Assembly: GCF_901482695.1 (NCBI RefSeq) | Contig: NZ_LR590484.1 | Coordinates: 5,828,001-5,892,000, forward strand | Length of the DNA stretch: 64,000 bases | Direction of reading: 5' to 3' | From: Sphingobacterium thalpophilum | GTDB taxonomy: Bacteria > Bacteroidota > Bacteroidia > Sphingobacteriales > Sphingobacteriaceae | Shown here: piece by piece, positions 8,883-17,683 of the stretch | Numbering within the stretch: position 1 is the stretch's first letter | Layout of the letters: every line of letters begins with the position of its first letter | The notes under the pieces: generated by a model | What the model was told of the DNA's origin: nothing | Seen by the model: the letters and a program-made list of their open reading frames with translations, nothing else | Databases searched by the model: none | Program-made: the position numbers and the translations under genes

Positions 8883-9374
8883 TTAATTTAGTCTTTTGCG
8901 CCCAACAAAAGTGTTTTTGCCTAACAGAAATCCAATCGCTTTTTCTATATTTTTCCGTCTGCTTTCCTCAGTTTTTAATTGCCCTATATAGCGAATGATT
9001 TCTTTCCTTACGGAAGGTGATAAATTGTCAAAATTATTTTTCGCCTGTACATTTTCTGACAAAGCCTCCACAAGTGCAGGATGAGGGCCTAAAGTTCGGT
9101 CCTGCGGATCAAATGCGACAGATAATTCGAGCATTTCACCTATACGCTTTGGAGAGCTTGGCAGCATGCCCATATTGATATACATTCGCCATTCACCCCG
9201 ATATCGCAATAAAGTCTGCTTATAGTCTTTTCCATTCACTTGCCCTTTTATCGGAATACTTCCTTTGCTCCTTCCCGCATCGTTAAATAGCGCATGCAAT
9301 ATATCATTCGGAACCGATACAAACGGATTGATTCCTATAATATCTAATCTGGCTTTAAAAAAGTACATGCTCAT
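8883..9374 (-). CDS. DUF1905/YdeI-like protein
   Basis: A 163-residue cytoplasmic protein. The N-terminal 90 or so residues fit DUF1905 (FKARLDIIGINPFVSVPNDI, then GQVNGKDYKQTLLRYRGEWRMYINMGM). The C-terminal part fits the YdeI/OmpD-associated helical region (LSPSVRKEIIRYIGQLKTEESRRKNIEKAI). The biochemical role of these families is unknown. It is the first gene of a probable operon with the downstream oxidoreductase. A TAGTTTTG box at 9521-9528 on the same strand could drive it through a roughly 140-base leader. Confidence 0.85.
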   Translation of the reverse strand: MSMYFFKARLDIIGINPFVSVPNDILHALFNDAGRSKGSIPIKGQVNGKDYKQTLLRYRGEWRMYINMGMLPSSPKRIGEMLELSVAFDPQDRTLGPHPALVEALSENVQAKNNFDNLSPSVRKEIIRYIGQLKTEESRRKNIEKAIGFLLGKNTFVGRKRLN

Positions 9375-9520
9375 TCTTCTATTTTATCCAAATAAACTCA
9401 CCAGAGATGATGAATGCCACCTATTCAAAATAAGCATACCTTTCAATCCATTGCCTATTTGACATTGTATCGCAACAACACAGCTTGCCTATCCTGCTGT
9501 CAGTTTACCTTTGCAAATTA

Positions 9521-9528
9521 CAAAACTA
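9521..9528 (-). promoter_or_regulatory. -7 box, DUF1905/Gfo-Idh operon
   Basis: The minus strand reads TAGTTTTG, a perfect TAnnTTTG match, about 147 bases before the start codon. The leader would be long, so this assignment is tentative. Confidence 0.3.
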
Positions 9529-9602
9529 ATTTGAAGAGTTGATATTCAACGTACAATCAATTCTTCAGACGCTATAAATAGATATGATCACAAATATTTT
9601 TC

Positions 9603-9610
9603 TATTTTTG
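9603..9610 (+). promoter_or_regulatory. -7 promoter box for the LytS-type kinase
   Basis: TATTTTTG is a perfect TAnnTTTG match. It predicts a transcript start near 9616, downstream of the TTG codon at 9612 that opens the reading frame, and so decides the start codon in favour of the ATG at 9651. Confidence 0.55.
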
Positions 9611-9650
9611 ATTGAATCAATCACGGAAAGTAAATTTAAAGAAGCGCAGT

Positions 9651-10691
9651 ATGATCAGTAGGTTCTTCAAAAAATTCTATCTACACGTCGTTATATGGAC
9701 CATCCTGCTATTGCTTCCCTTTATAACTTATCTTTATCAGCCGGATAAGATCGCTGATTTCAAAATCTATGCAGCAGCAACACATCTCGTGAATATCCTA
9801 TTTTTGGCTACAAATTTCTATCTGCTCTGTTACTTTGTGGCTCCGAAGTTTTTTTTCGGGCACCGCAAAACCTTTGCCGCCGCCATTGGAATAGGTTTTT
9901 TTATTTACGTAGGGCTCAATTACATAATCGTTTATTTTAATCCCGACGGTGAACTCGCCCATCTGGTCAGGGAAAATATACTATTTGTACGGCTTATTAT
10001 AGGTCCGGGTATCATTTATTCGTTATGTATGATTACCTCTTCCATGATTTTTTTGTATGATGAACAAGCGAGGCAAAAAGAGTTGAACAAGCAAATTGCA
10101 CTCGAAAAAACTACAGCCGAGCTCACCATATTAAAACTTCAGATCAGCCCGCATTTTCTCTTCAACACGCTCAATAACATCCGTTGGCTCATTCGCAAAA
10201 AATCGCCGGATTCCGAAAACACAATCATCAAACTATCAGAAATACTGCGTTATATACTTTATGAAGTCGATGGCCCCAAGGTTGAACTTTTTAAAGAAAT
10301 CGAACACATGCGCAACTTTATCGCTCTTCAAACGCTGCGGCTTCCGATCGAAGGGAATGTAGAGTTAACGATCGATGATGCCGTCAAGAACAGGATGATT
10401 CCCCCCCTCTTGTTTATACACTTTGTCGAAAATGCGTTCAAATATGGAGTAGACAGCAAAAACAGCCCACAGATACAATTTCAGTTCCTTGAAACAGCGA
10501 ACGGGATCAGTTTCAAATCACGTAATAAAATACTGCGGCATACAGAGTCCCGTACCAACGAGGGGATCGGTTTAACAAATGTCAGACGCCGGCTCCATTT
10601 GCTCTATCCACACCGGCACGACCTCTCACTTATAACGACCGAAGACGGCTATTTTGAAGTAATACTTAAATTAGTAATGGATGAAAATTAA
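9651..10691 (+). CDS. LytS/YpdA-type sensor histidine kinase (His_kinase family)
   Basis: Membrane histidine kinase of the LytS type, about 346 residues. Four hydrophobic segments occupy roughly the first 140 residues, a short coiled linker follows, and then the His_kinase box LKLQISPHFLFNTLNNIRWL. The HATPase-like part contains PPLLFIHFVENAFKYG and GIGLTNVRRRLHLLYP. No periplasmic sensor domain is present, so a signal would be sensed in or near the membrane. The gene overlaps the downstream LytTR regulator by 11 bases, which implies translational coupling and a cognate pair. Start chosen from the -7 box at 9603-9610. Confidence 0.92.
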   Translation: MISRFFKKFYLHVVIWTILLLLPFITYLYQPDKIADFKIYAAATHLVNILFLATNFYLLCYFVAPKFFFGHRKTFAAAIGIGFFIYVGLNYIIVYFNPDGELAHLVRENILFVRLIIGPGIIYSLCMITSSMIFLYDEQARQKELNKQIALEKTTAELTILKLQISPHFLFNTLNNIRWLIRKKSPDSENTIIKLSEILRYILYEVDGPKVELFKEIEHMRNFIALQTLRLPIEGNVELTIDDAVKNRMIPPLLFIHFVENAFKYGVDSKNSPQIQFQFLETANGISFKSRNKILRHTESRTNEGIGLTNVRRRLHLLYPHRHDLSLITTEDGYFEVILKLVMDEN

Positions 10692-11394
10692 ATGCATACT
10701 ACTGGACGATGAACCATTTGCGCTCAATATTTTAGAAGATGATCTCCTTTCTTTTGCGCAAATCGAAGTGCTTCATAAAGCCAATTCAGCAGCCGAGATC
10801 CTACCATATCTCAAAGATCATCACGTCGACCTCATTTTTTTGGACATACAGATGCCAGAACAGCTGGGCACACAGTTTGTTCGCGAGCTTACAAATCCGC
10901 CCCTCGTCATCTTCACTACAGCTCATCACCAGTATGCCGTAGAGGGGTTTGAATTAAATGCTGTCGACTATCTCCTTAAGCCGATCTCAAAAGAACGGCT
11001 TGCGACTGCCATCCAGAAAGTAGAAGATATCCTGTCGCTGCGTCCAAGGCGTATCGATGAAAACGACCATATCATCGTCAATGTAGCATACAAAAAAACT
11101 AAAATTTTGCTCCGTGAGATTAGCTATATCGAGGGGCTAAAAGATTACGTTAAAATCCACCTGGTAGATCGCAACATACCGCTTCTCACACGAAGTAACT
11201 TGCGGGGAATGGAAAAAATACTTCCGGCGACTAGCTTTCTCCGGGTACATAATTCTTTTATTGTCAATAAAGACAGAATACAACGCAGTACACATTCCAA
11301 GCTTTTTTTACCGGAGACGGTGCTGCCTCTCGGAAAAAAATACATAAAAGCAATAGACGAACTTTTACAGAACAGTACTGCTTATCTCCGATGA
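10681..11394 (+). CDS. LytTR-family response regulator
   Basis: A 237-residue regulator. The receiver domain (about 1-120) has the acidic pair in LLDDEP, phospho-acceptor Asp in LIFLDIQMPE, and Lys in LLKPIS. The C-terminal LytTR DNA-binding domain (about 140-237) shows YIEGLKDYVKIHL and FLRVHNSFIVNKDRIQ. It overlaps the kinase gene and is followed 126 bases later by a large beta-barrel protein gene that it may regulate. Confidence 0.93.
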   Translation: MKIKCILLDDEPFALNILEDDLLSFAQIEVLHKANSAAEILPYLKDHHVDLIFLDIQMPEQLGTQFVRELTNPPLVIFTTAHHQYAVEGFELNAVDYLLKPISKERLATAIQKVEDILSLRPRRIDENDHIIVNVAYKKTKILLREISYIEGLKDYVKIHLVDRNIPLLTRSNLRGMEKILPATSFLRVHNSFIVNKDRIQRSTHSKLFLPETVLPLGKKYIKAIDELLQNSTAYLR

Positions 11395-11520
11395 TCCACC
11401 AGATTTCATTGGTCTACACATTCTATGTTTCAGTCTACAGATAATTGCATAGCTTAAAAATCCTTTTCAAATTTGCTTTCGGTTAAGTGCCATACTGTAT
11501 ATGGCCGTAGTAACGAAAAC

Positions 11521-14058
11521 ATGAAAAAAATCATAGTAACATTCTTAATAGCAACAGCAGCGATATCCTCCTATGCGCAGACAGCACCGATGGCGCGACC
11601 TACGGGATTTTCAGTTTCCGATGCGAAACTTTCGGGCCAGGTTACAGACAGCGTTGGAAAACCTATAGCCCAAGCCTCCATTAATCTTTTACGAATAACT
11701 CAAGACCCGTCAACGGGCAAAGAAAGAGAGATATTGATAAAAAGTACAAGTTCGTCGGAAAATGGAAAATTTAGTTTCACAAATGTAACGGTGAACGATA
11801 AATTAAAATTAAAAATCAGTTCTGTTGGTTATACATCTGTAGATCTTCCTGTAGAATTTGGTACCGAAAAGAACATAACGGAAAAAGATCTTGGAAGTAT
11901 TGTGTTAGAAAACGACAATCGTAAGCTAGAAGAGGTGACCGTCACCGGGCGCAAAGCATTACTTGAGATGGATATTGATAAAAAGGTATATAATGTCGAA
12001 AAAAATATAGTTGCCGCAGGTGGTACAGCAATTGATGTGCTACGCAATATGCCATCCGTGCAGGTAGATATCGACGGCAACGTTAAACTCAGAAATGCGG
12101 CCCCCACCATTTTCGTCGACGGGAAACCCACCACGCTCACACCCGACCAGATTCCCGCCGATATTATTGACAAAATAGAAATCATTACCAATCCATCGGC
12201 AAAATATGATGCTTCGGGCAGTATGGCCGGGATCCTGAACATTATACTAAAGAAAAATAAAAAGACGGGGTATAACGGAATGGTGACACTTGGCGCAGAT
12301 CGCTTTGGCGGAACCAACTTTATGGGAAGTCTCAATGCCCGCCAAAACAAACTCAACATCTCCCTTACAGCGATGAACATGCGGATGCGCACCAATACCG
12401 AAGGAGATAGCTATCGCTCAAGCAGCATTAATGATGTTACGTCATCTGTCGATCAGGAAATTAAAGGCAAGACAAAAGGGACCATTACTTTTGGAAGACT
12501 CGGTGTGGATTATGATTTTAGCCCCAAGACCACAGTATCTCTTGCCGGTATCCTGGTAGAGGGTAAATTCCGTCCATATGAAAATACATTCATAGAGACT
12601 GAATCGCAAAATATACGCTCATTGAGTAATCGAATTTCAGAATCTGAACGTAGCTTTAAACCCAGAGGCTTGCAAGCCGGGCTGATTCAAAAGTTCAAAA
12701 CGGAGGGTGAAGAACTTACCGTGGACTTTAATTACTTTGGAGGTAGCAACAGATCTTATGGTACCTATACAACGGACTACTTAAACAGCGGCCACGAAAG
12801 TACAGGAACGCAGATTCAAAAAAATACCGGTTCAGGCAACAATAAATTTATGACCGTGCAGGCGGATTATGTCAAACCTTTTACTAACGGAATGAAACTA
12901 GAAGCTGGAATCCGTGCACAGGTTAACGACATTGAGAATCTCAATGACAACTCGCTCAAAGCTGTCGGCAAAGAGGAATTCGAGAACATTACTGCCGCAT
13001 CGGCCAATTACGACAGCAAAAACAGCGTGTATGCAGTTTATGCTTCGCTTGGTGGAAATTTAAAAGATTGGGTATCGTATAAGATTGGACTACGAGCAGA
13101 AAGTTCCACATACGATGGTGAGCTGCTGAACACCAATGAGAAGTTTCACAACCGCTATCCGCTGAGTCTTTTTCCATCGTTATTTCTGAGCAAGAAGGTT
13201 TCTGAAAAGGATCAGATTCAGATGAGTGTAACCCGTCGTGTCAACCGTCCCAATTTCTTTCAGATTATTCCTTTCATCGACTATACAGACAGTCTCAATA
13301 TTACCCGTGGTAATGCTAATCTGGTGCCCGAGTTCACTACTTCCGCCGAATTGTCTTATAGCCGCACGCTGGGTAAAGGCACTTTCCTGACTTCGTTTTA
13401 CTACAAGCATACCAACGACCTCATCACCCGTTATCTAACACAGGAGCTCAATCCCATCACCGGAAAAATGGACTTTATCAATACGTATATCAATGCAAAC
13501 TCCAGCAAAAATTATGGTGCGGAATTTACCTACACCAATAACATGCTAAAATGGTGGGATCTGACTGCTGACTTAAACTTTTACAATTCCAAAATTGACA
13601 TTGACGACACCACTCCCGCTGATGGTATGTGGACCGTATTCGGAAAGCTAAACAACACCTTTAACCTCAAAAAAAATTGGAACCTGCAGCTCGCTTTTGA
13701 ATATCAGGGCAAAACAAACATGCCAGTCACACAGAATCAGACCTTCGGTCCACCCATGAACCAAGCACAAAGTTCTTCGCAAGGATATATCAAACCTTTT
13801 TACGGAGTTGACTTTGCGATCAAAAAAAGTTTCTTAAAGAATCAAGCCGCTTCAGTGACTCTGGCTGTCAACGATATATTTAGAACGCGCGGCAATACGA
13901 TTGTATCCTCGGGGGAAGGTTTTTCGCAAACTTACTACCGACTTTCCAACCCACAGCTTATAAAGCTTAACTTATCCTATCGCTTTGGCAAAATGGACAT
14001 GAACATGTTCAAGAAAAATAAAAGCCAGAACGCGATGGAAGGAATACAGATGCAATAA
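11521..14058 (+). CDS. outer-membrane beta-barrel protein with carboxypeptidase-like and plug domains
   Basis: Outer-membrane protein of about 845 residues. Signal peptide (MKKIIVTFLIATAAISSYAQ), a carboxypeptidase-regulatory-like beta domain (LSGQVTDSVGKPIAQASINLL), a TonB-plug-like segment (LRNMPSVQVDIDGNVKLRN) and a long barrel ending in YRFGKMDMNMF plus a short tail. This is the TonB-receptor-like outer-membrane family common in Bacteroidota and often linked to LytTR systems; ligand unknown. The frame opens at a TTG at 11473, but the ATG at 11521 starts exactly at a canonical signal peptide and is preferred. Confidence 0.88.
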   Translation: MKKIIVTFLIATAAISSYAQTAPMARPTGFSVSDAKLSGQVTDSVGKPIAQASINLLRITQDPSTGKEREILIKSTSSSENGKFSFTNVTVNDKLKLKISSVGYTSVDLPVEFGTEKNITEKDLGSIVLENDNRKLEEVTVTGRKALLEMDIDKKVYNVEKNIVAAGGTAIDVLRNMPSVQVDIDGNVKLRNAAPTIFVDGKPTTLTPDQIPADIIDKIEIITNPSAKYDASGSMAGILNIILKKNKKTGYNGMVTLGADRFGGTNFMGSLNARQNKLNISLTAMNMRMRTNTEGDSYRSSSINDVTSSVDQEIKGKTKGTITFGRLGVDYDFSPKTTVSLAGILVEGKFRPYENTFIETESQNIRSLSNRISESERSFKPRGLQAGLIQKFKTEGEELTVDFNYFGGSNRSYGTYTTDYLNSGHESTGTQIQKNTGSGNNKFMTVQADYVKPFTNGMKLEAGIRAQVNDIENLNDNSLKAVGKEEFENITAASANYDSKNSVYAVYASLGGNLKDWVSYKIGLRAESSTYDGELLNTNEKFHNRYPLSLFPSLFLSKKVSEKDQIQMSVTRRVNRPNFFQIIPFIDYTDSLNITRGNANLVPEFTTSAELSYSRTLGKGTFLTSFYYKHTNDLITRYLTQELNPITGKMDFINTYINANSSKNYGAEFTYTNNMLKWWDLTADLNFYNSKIDIDDTTPADGMWTVFGKLNNTFNLKKNWNLQLAFEYQGKTNMPVTQNQTFGPPMNQAQSSSQGYIKPFYGVDFAIKKSFLKNQAASVTLAVNDIFRTRGNTIVSSGEGFSQTYYRLSNPQLIKLNLSYRFGKMDMNMFKKNKSQNAMEGIQMQ

Positions 14059-14136
14059 TTGTAGAATCCAACTTATTACCAAGTTCGGACTAAATTCTAA
14101 ATTAAACGCAATATCGAACTACTTTTACACCCGGCC

Positions 14137-14214
14137 AACAGGGGGTTAACAGGGATACACCCCTGTTATACCCCTGTTAACCCCCTGTTATCTCGCTGTA
14201 ATCCCCCTGTTACT
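14137..14214. repeat. 11-bp tandem repeat array with inverted copies, probable terminator
   Basis: CCCCTGTTA occurs at 14160, 14171, 14182 and 14204. A degenerate copy sits at 14193, so five units follow an exact 11-base period. Just before them are inverse copies, and the block 14137-14154 is the exact 18-base reverse complement of 14172-14189. The region lies between converging genes, so a hairpin terminator is the simplest reading. The helical spacing of the copies also resembles a protein-binding array. Confidence 0.6.
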
Positions 14215-14254
14215 ATCGGATTTGATTATAATTTGGTGCCGTATTTTTCTGTCC

Positions 14255-15022
14255 TTATGCCTTCTCGCTGTGGATCCAATTTTCTTGGGTTTTACCATCA
14301 AAAGTTTTGCTATGGATGTCGAGAGGTTGCAAAATGCCAGTGTCGACAATCGATATAATTTCCAGCAGGTCATCCAAGATGTAATCCGCATGTGCCTGTT
14401 TCAACTGAACAGCAGTATGAGCACCTGTGGTAATTCCTATGCTTAGGGCACAGCCTGCACATCTACCCTCCTCAATGTCAATAATGGAGTCGCCGATTTT
14501 AATTACCTGAGCAGCATCACTAATTCCAAACTTCGTTCGCGCAAGATCAATCATATCAGGTTCAGGCCGGCCTTTGGTGACATCTGTCGCCGTAATCAAA
14601 GCGTCGACATCTCTTCCGACTTTCCAGTTCAATTTTTTCATAAGAAACTCAGCTGTCTGCCGATCATATCCGGTATTGAGTACACCGATTAGTTCCCTTT
14701 CTTTTAGCGCTGCAAAAAGTTGTTCAGCATGTGCATTCGGATAGATTTCTTGTTCTTTATAAGCTACTTTAAGTTCTTTCCGAAAGACTTCAAATATTTG
14801 TAAAGCTAATTTATCATCATCAACATCTAAACAATTTTTGAGCACCGTCCGAATTGCCTGTAACTTCTCTTTTCCAGCGCCGTGCTTCAGAACATCGCCC
14901 AGACTTAGCTGATAGTGGCCAACGATGTTAATCGCTGTTTGGAGTGTCTTATAAACTATATTATTTTCGTTGACGGTCGTGCCCGCCATATCGAGCACTA
15001 ACATTTTGATCGCTTTTTTCAT
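14255..15022 (-). CDS. phosphonatase-like HAD-superfamily hydrolase
   Basis: A 255-residue haloacid-dehalogenase hydrolase. The first motif LVLDMAGTTV contains the nucleophile Asp and the Gly-Thr-Thr typical of phosphonatase-like members. A helical cap follows, then Thr in LNTGYDRQTAEF (motif II), the Lys of TKGRPEPDM (motif III) and acidic KIGDSIIDIEEG (motif IV). Relatives include phosphonoacetaldehyde hydrolase, but no phosphonate genes are nearby, so the substrate is uncertain. A TATTTTTG box at 15031-15038 is only 9 bases before the ATG at 15022. Either the mRNA is nearly leaderless, or the start is the Met at 15004. Confidence 0.85.
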   Translation of the reverse strand: MKKAIKMLVLDMAGTTVNENNIVYKTLQTAINIVGHYQLSLGDVLKHGAGKEKLQAIRTVLKNCLDVDDDKLALQIFEVFRKELKVAYKEQEIYPNAHAEQLFAALKERELIGVLNTGYDRQTAEFLMKKLNWKVGRDVDALITATDVTKGRPEPDMIDLARTKFGISDAAQVIKIGDSIIDIEEGRCAGCALSIGITTGAHTAVQLKQAHADYILDDLLEIISIVDTGILQPLDIHSKTFDGKTQENWIHSEKA

Positions 15023-15030
15023 TTGTTTAG

Positions 15031-15038
15031 CAAAAATA
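15031..15038 (-). promoter_or_regulatory. -7 box, HAD hydrolase
   Basis: The minus strand reads TATTTTTG, a perfect TAnnTTTG match. Its closeness to the first ATG (15022) leaves a leader of only about five bases. Confidence 0.4.
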
Positions 15039-15104
15039 AAAAACTGTTAAATAATACTTAACATTGATTTAATAACTTTTTGCTATTTTATGGTTAATTC
15101 CCTG

Positions 15105-15554
15105 TTACTGGATTGCTACATAATAGGTCCAGCAAATAAGGAGAAGCTGGAAAGGAATTCTAAACCACAGATACGCGGGCCCAGCACCATCGAAAGACGC
15201 TGTTTCATAATTCAGATGGCTAAAGCACGCCCGAATATTAGCTGGTAATACGGCAATAAAAAATAGGATCAACATTATACCGGTCTCACGGCTACATGTT
15301 GACACAAATATACCAACAGCAGCCAATGCTTCGAAAACTCCTGTCACATAGACCACCGTACGTTTAAATGGAACAAAGTCAGGCAGCATCAACTCCATAC
15401 CGGTTGTGTATATGAAATGTCCAAGGGCGGTAAACAATAGCATAACACTAAGTGCAATTTTGCCAGCCAGCACATGATCTCCATGCCCTTTGGAAAACCA
15501 TATTGTCAAATTCGAGAAAATAAAAACAATAATCAAAATATAGAACGGTTTCAT
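15105..15554 (-). CDS. DoxX-family small membrane protein
   Basis: A 149-residue inner-membrane protein with about four hydrophobic helices (MKPFYILIIVFIFSNLTIWF, then VLAGKIALSVMLLFTALGHFIYT, then VYVTGVFEALAAVGIF, then the C-terminal helix). The GVFEALAAVGIF helix is typical of DoxX-like proteins, whose biochemical function is poorly defined. It has its own well-formed promoter 11 bases upstream and is followed on the same strand by the HAD hydrolase. Confidence 0.82.
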   Translation of the reverse strand: MKPFYILIIVFIFSNLTIWFSKGHGDHVLAGKIALSVMLLFTALGHFIYTTGMELMLPDFVPFKRTVVYVTGVFEALAAVGIFVSTCSRETGIMLILFFIAVLPANIRACFSHLNYETASFDGAGPAYLWFRIPFQLLLICWTYYVAIQ

Positions 15555-15564
15555 CTTTTTTTTT

Positions 15565-15595
15565 CAAAAATAAAGATGCGGATAGTGCAGGTCAA
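15565..15595 (-). promoter_or_regulatory. complete -33/-7 promoter for the DoxX gene
   Basis: The minus strand shows TTG, a 20-base spacer, then TATTTTTG, ending 11 bases before the ATG. This is the best-formed Bacteroidota sigma promoter in the window, with an almost leaderless transcript. Confidence 0.6.
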
Positions 15596-15605
15596 TGAAC
15601 AATTG

Positions 15606-16181
15606 TTAATAAATTTCCTTTCTGATCCTGCTTAGCGACTGTGGTCTCACACCTATATAAGAAGCTAGATATTTTAAGGGGATATGCTTGATCATCTGGG
15701 GCTGTTCCCGCAGCAGATTAAGATAGCGTGTCTTCGCGGTATCTTCAAGTAAGGACACTTCGCGCTTCATTTTCTTCAGAAAGATGTCTTCCGCTGCTTT
15801 TCGCCCAATGATGTTTCCCACTTGTGTGCACTTGTAAACACTATTGAGGTCGTCGAAGGAAATACGCCATAGTACACAATCCGTAATGGCTTCGACATTA
15901 TAAAACGAAGGTGATTGTGTAAGAAAAGAATCATAGGCACTCACAAAGGAATTCTCAAATGCAAAACCGAACGTAAAATCATGGTCCAGCTTTGGAATAT
16001 TGAATCGTACAATACCATACTCAATAAAAGACAGATACCTCTCCGTATGACCCATCTTCAAAAGCAATGACTTTTTTGGAAATTCTACTTTCTCCAGTTT
16101 GGAAGAAAAGATCACCCAGTCGCTATCTTCCATTTTAACAAGTGAATTAAAGTAGTTTTTGATTTTTTCCATGGCATCCAT
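15606..16181 (-). CDS. Crp/Fnr-family transcriptional regulator
   Basis: Cyclic-nucleotide-binding-type regulator of about 191 residues. The N-terminal beta-roll has EFPKKSLLLKMGHTERYLSFIEYGIVRF. A long dimer helix follows, then a C-terminal helix-turn-helix (IPLKYLASYIGVRPQSLSRIRKEI). The beta-roll lacks the canonical cAMP phosphate-binding Arg-Ser pair, so the ligand is unknown, as is usual for Bacteroidota members. In-frame ATGs occur at 16211, 16181 and 16172; 16181 (MDAMEKIKNYF) fits the usual length. It is divergent from the DoxX-like gene at 16309 and may control it. Confidence 0.88.
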   Translation of the reverse strand: MDAMEKIKNYFNSLVKMEDSDWVIFSSKLEKVEFPKKSLLLKMGHTERYLSFIEYGIVRFNIPKLDHDFTFGFAFENSFVSAYDSFLTQSPSFYNVEAITDCVLWRISFDDLNSVYKCTQVGNIIGRKAAEDIFLKKMKREVSLLEDTAKTRYLNLLREQPQMIKHIPLKYLASYIGVRPQSLSRIRKEIY

Positions 16182-16308
16182 ATTTAGGGCAAGATAAAAA
16201 CTTCGGCACAAAAAGCATCAAGATTTTTACGTTAGCTAAGTATTATTTTGTGTCAAAAACTAAATAATTACACAAATAAATATTATATTACCCCAATAAA
16301 CTTAACTT

Positions 16309-17562
16309 ATGATTCGTATTTCTGAAAATAAAAGTGAAGCATGGTCTTTATTTAGGAAAGCTGTTTTCCGTTTCCTCTTTATTTTTATTACTTCTTTCAT
16401 TTTCGTATTTAACAATGGAACATTTCCGCTTTACGGATATATCAATACCCCGCTCAATGATTTAATGCATTTGGTCACACCGTGGTTTGCAAAAACGATC
16501 TTAGGGTATACATATGATTATAGCATATTTGTGAACGGAAGTGGTGACACATCCTATGCCTGGGTTTCGCTTTTGCTATTGATTACTTTTGCCTTGGCGG
16601 CTTCACTTATCTGGTCTCTCACTGATTCGAAACGCCCTCATTATAATACACTATATTACTGGTTAACCGTCCTGATACGTTATTATATTGCTTTTATGCT
16701 GATCAATTACGGCGTTATCAAGGTGATGCACGCGCAAATGCCTCCGCCGACTTTAACCAGACTCATTCAGCCTTTGGGTGAATTCTCTCCAATGGGCCTG
16801 GCCTGGACCTTCATTGGTTACTCCAAAGGTTACAATATACTTATTGGCGTAGCCGAGATCTTGTCAGTTTTTCTTCTCTTCAGAAAAACAATGGTGCTAG
16901 GCTGTCTTATAACAACAGTGAGTACGATCAATATAATGGCAATCAATTATTTTTATGACGTTCCGGTAAAGATGATCTCGACTGCGTTATTCTTACTTTC
17001 GGTATATTTATTAATACCTTATTTGCAAAGTCTATATACACTATTTATTTTGGGTAAACCTGTGCAATTAACTCAGCTTGGGCAACCGCTTAAGGAGGAC
17101 TGGAGAAAAAAGGGAATAAAAATTTGTAAGATATTCATTATTTCACTTTTTACGATACTACAGGTAATAGGTATTTATAAAACGCGACAAGCAATGTCAA
17201 CATATTTTAGTAGATCGCCGCTATATGGGATTTACCGCTTTGCCCCCCTACAAAAAGCTGTCCGTACCATTCCAGAAGATTGGCGGCTGATCATCTTTGA
17301 ATTTAACAACGATCATGTTCTTGTGCGCGACAGCTATTATTCCCCGATTTACCAGACAGTCATAATAGATCATCCGAAGAAAAAGATCACATTAAATCAA
17401 TTTCAATATGATTATAAAATCAACCAGAATGGTGACATTCTGTTAAGGAAAGTTTTTGATGACCGCGTTGAAGAAATAAAGCTTATCAAACAGGATCCGC
17501 AACAATTTGAATTGTTAACCCATCCCTTTCGTTGGATACAGGAATTTCCGCACAACAGGTAA
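16309..17562 (+). CDS. large DoxX-like membrane protein with soluble C-terminal region
   Basis: A 417-residue integral membrane protein. Hydrophobic helices occur at about residues 20-37, 84-102, 121-142, 170-192, 195-212 and 216-245. Another hydrophobic stretch (IKICKIFIISLFTILQVIGIY) follows at about 270-290, and then a polar C-terminal domain of about 120 residues. The helix IAFMLINYGVIKVMHAQMPPP and the GYSKGYNILIGVAEILSVFLLF segment are DoxX-like. The function of this type is not known. It starts 128 bases from the divergent Crp-family regulator, and an AraC regulator follows on the same strand. Confidence 0.75.
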   Translation: MIRISENKSEAWSLFRKAVFRFLFIFITSFIFVFNNGTFPLYGYINTPLNDLMHLVTPWFAKTILGYTYDYSIFVNGSGDTSYAWVSLLLLITFALAASLIWSLTDSKRPHYNTLYYWLTVLIRYYIAFMLINYGVIKVMHAQMPPPTLTRLIQPLGEFSPMGLAWTFIGYSKGYNILIGVAEILSVFLLFRKTMVLGCLITTVSTINIMAINYFYDVPVKMISTALFLLSVYLLIPYLQSLYTLFILGKPVQLTQLGQPLKEDWRKKGIKICKIFIISLFTILQVIGIYKTRQAMSTYFSRSPLYGIYRFAPLQKAVRTIPEDWRLIIFEFNNDHVLVRDSYYSPIYQTVIIDHPKKKITLNQFQYDYKINQNGDILLRKVFDDRVEEIKLIKQDPQQFELLTHPFRWIQEFPHNR

Positions 17563-17683
17563 GCGGCTCTTCGCTCAAAGCTCTATCCTTGCAGGGGAAG
17601 GTGCTTATCACGAAGACGATCAGCGGCAAAACAAACTCTCGATTTTTTTGAAACCCATAACAACCAAATAAACCCCGAAAAAG

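Noticed and set aside
12989..13410. Antisense frames within the beta-barrel gene
   Set aside because: They are mirrors of a strongly supported gene with signal peptide and barrel strands.
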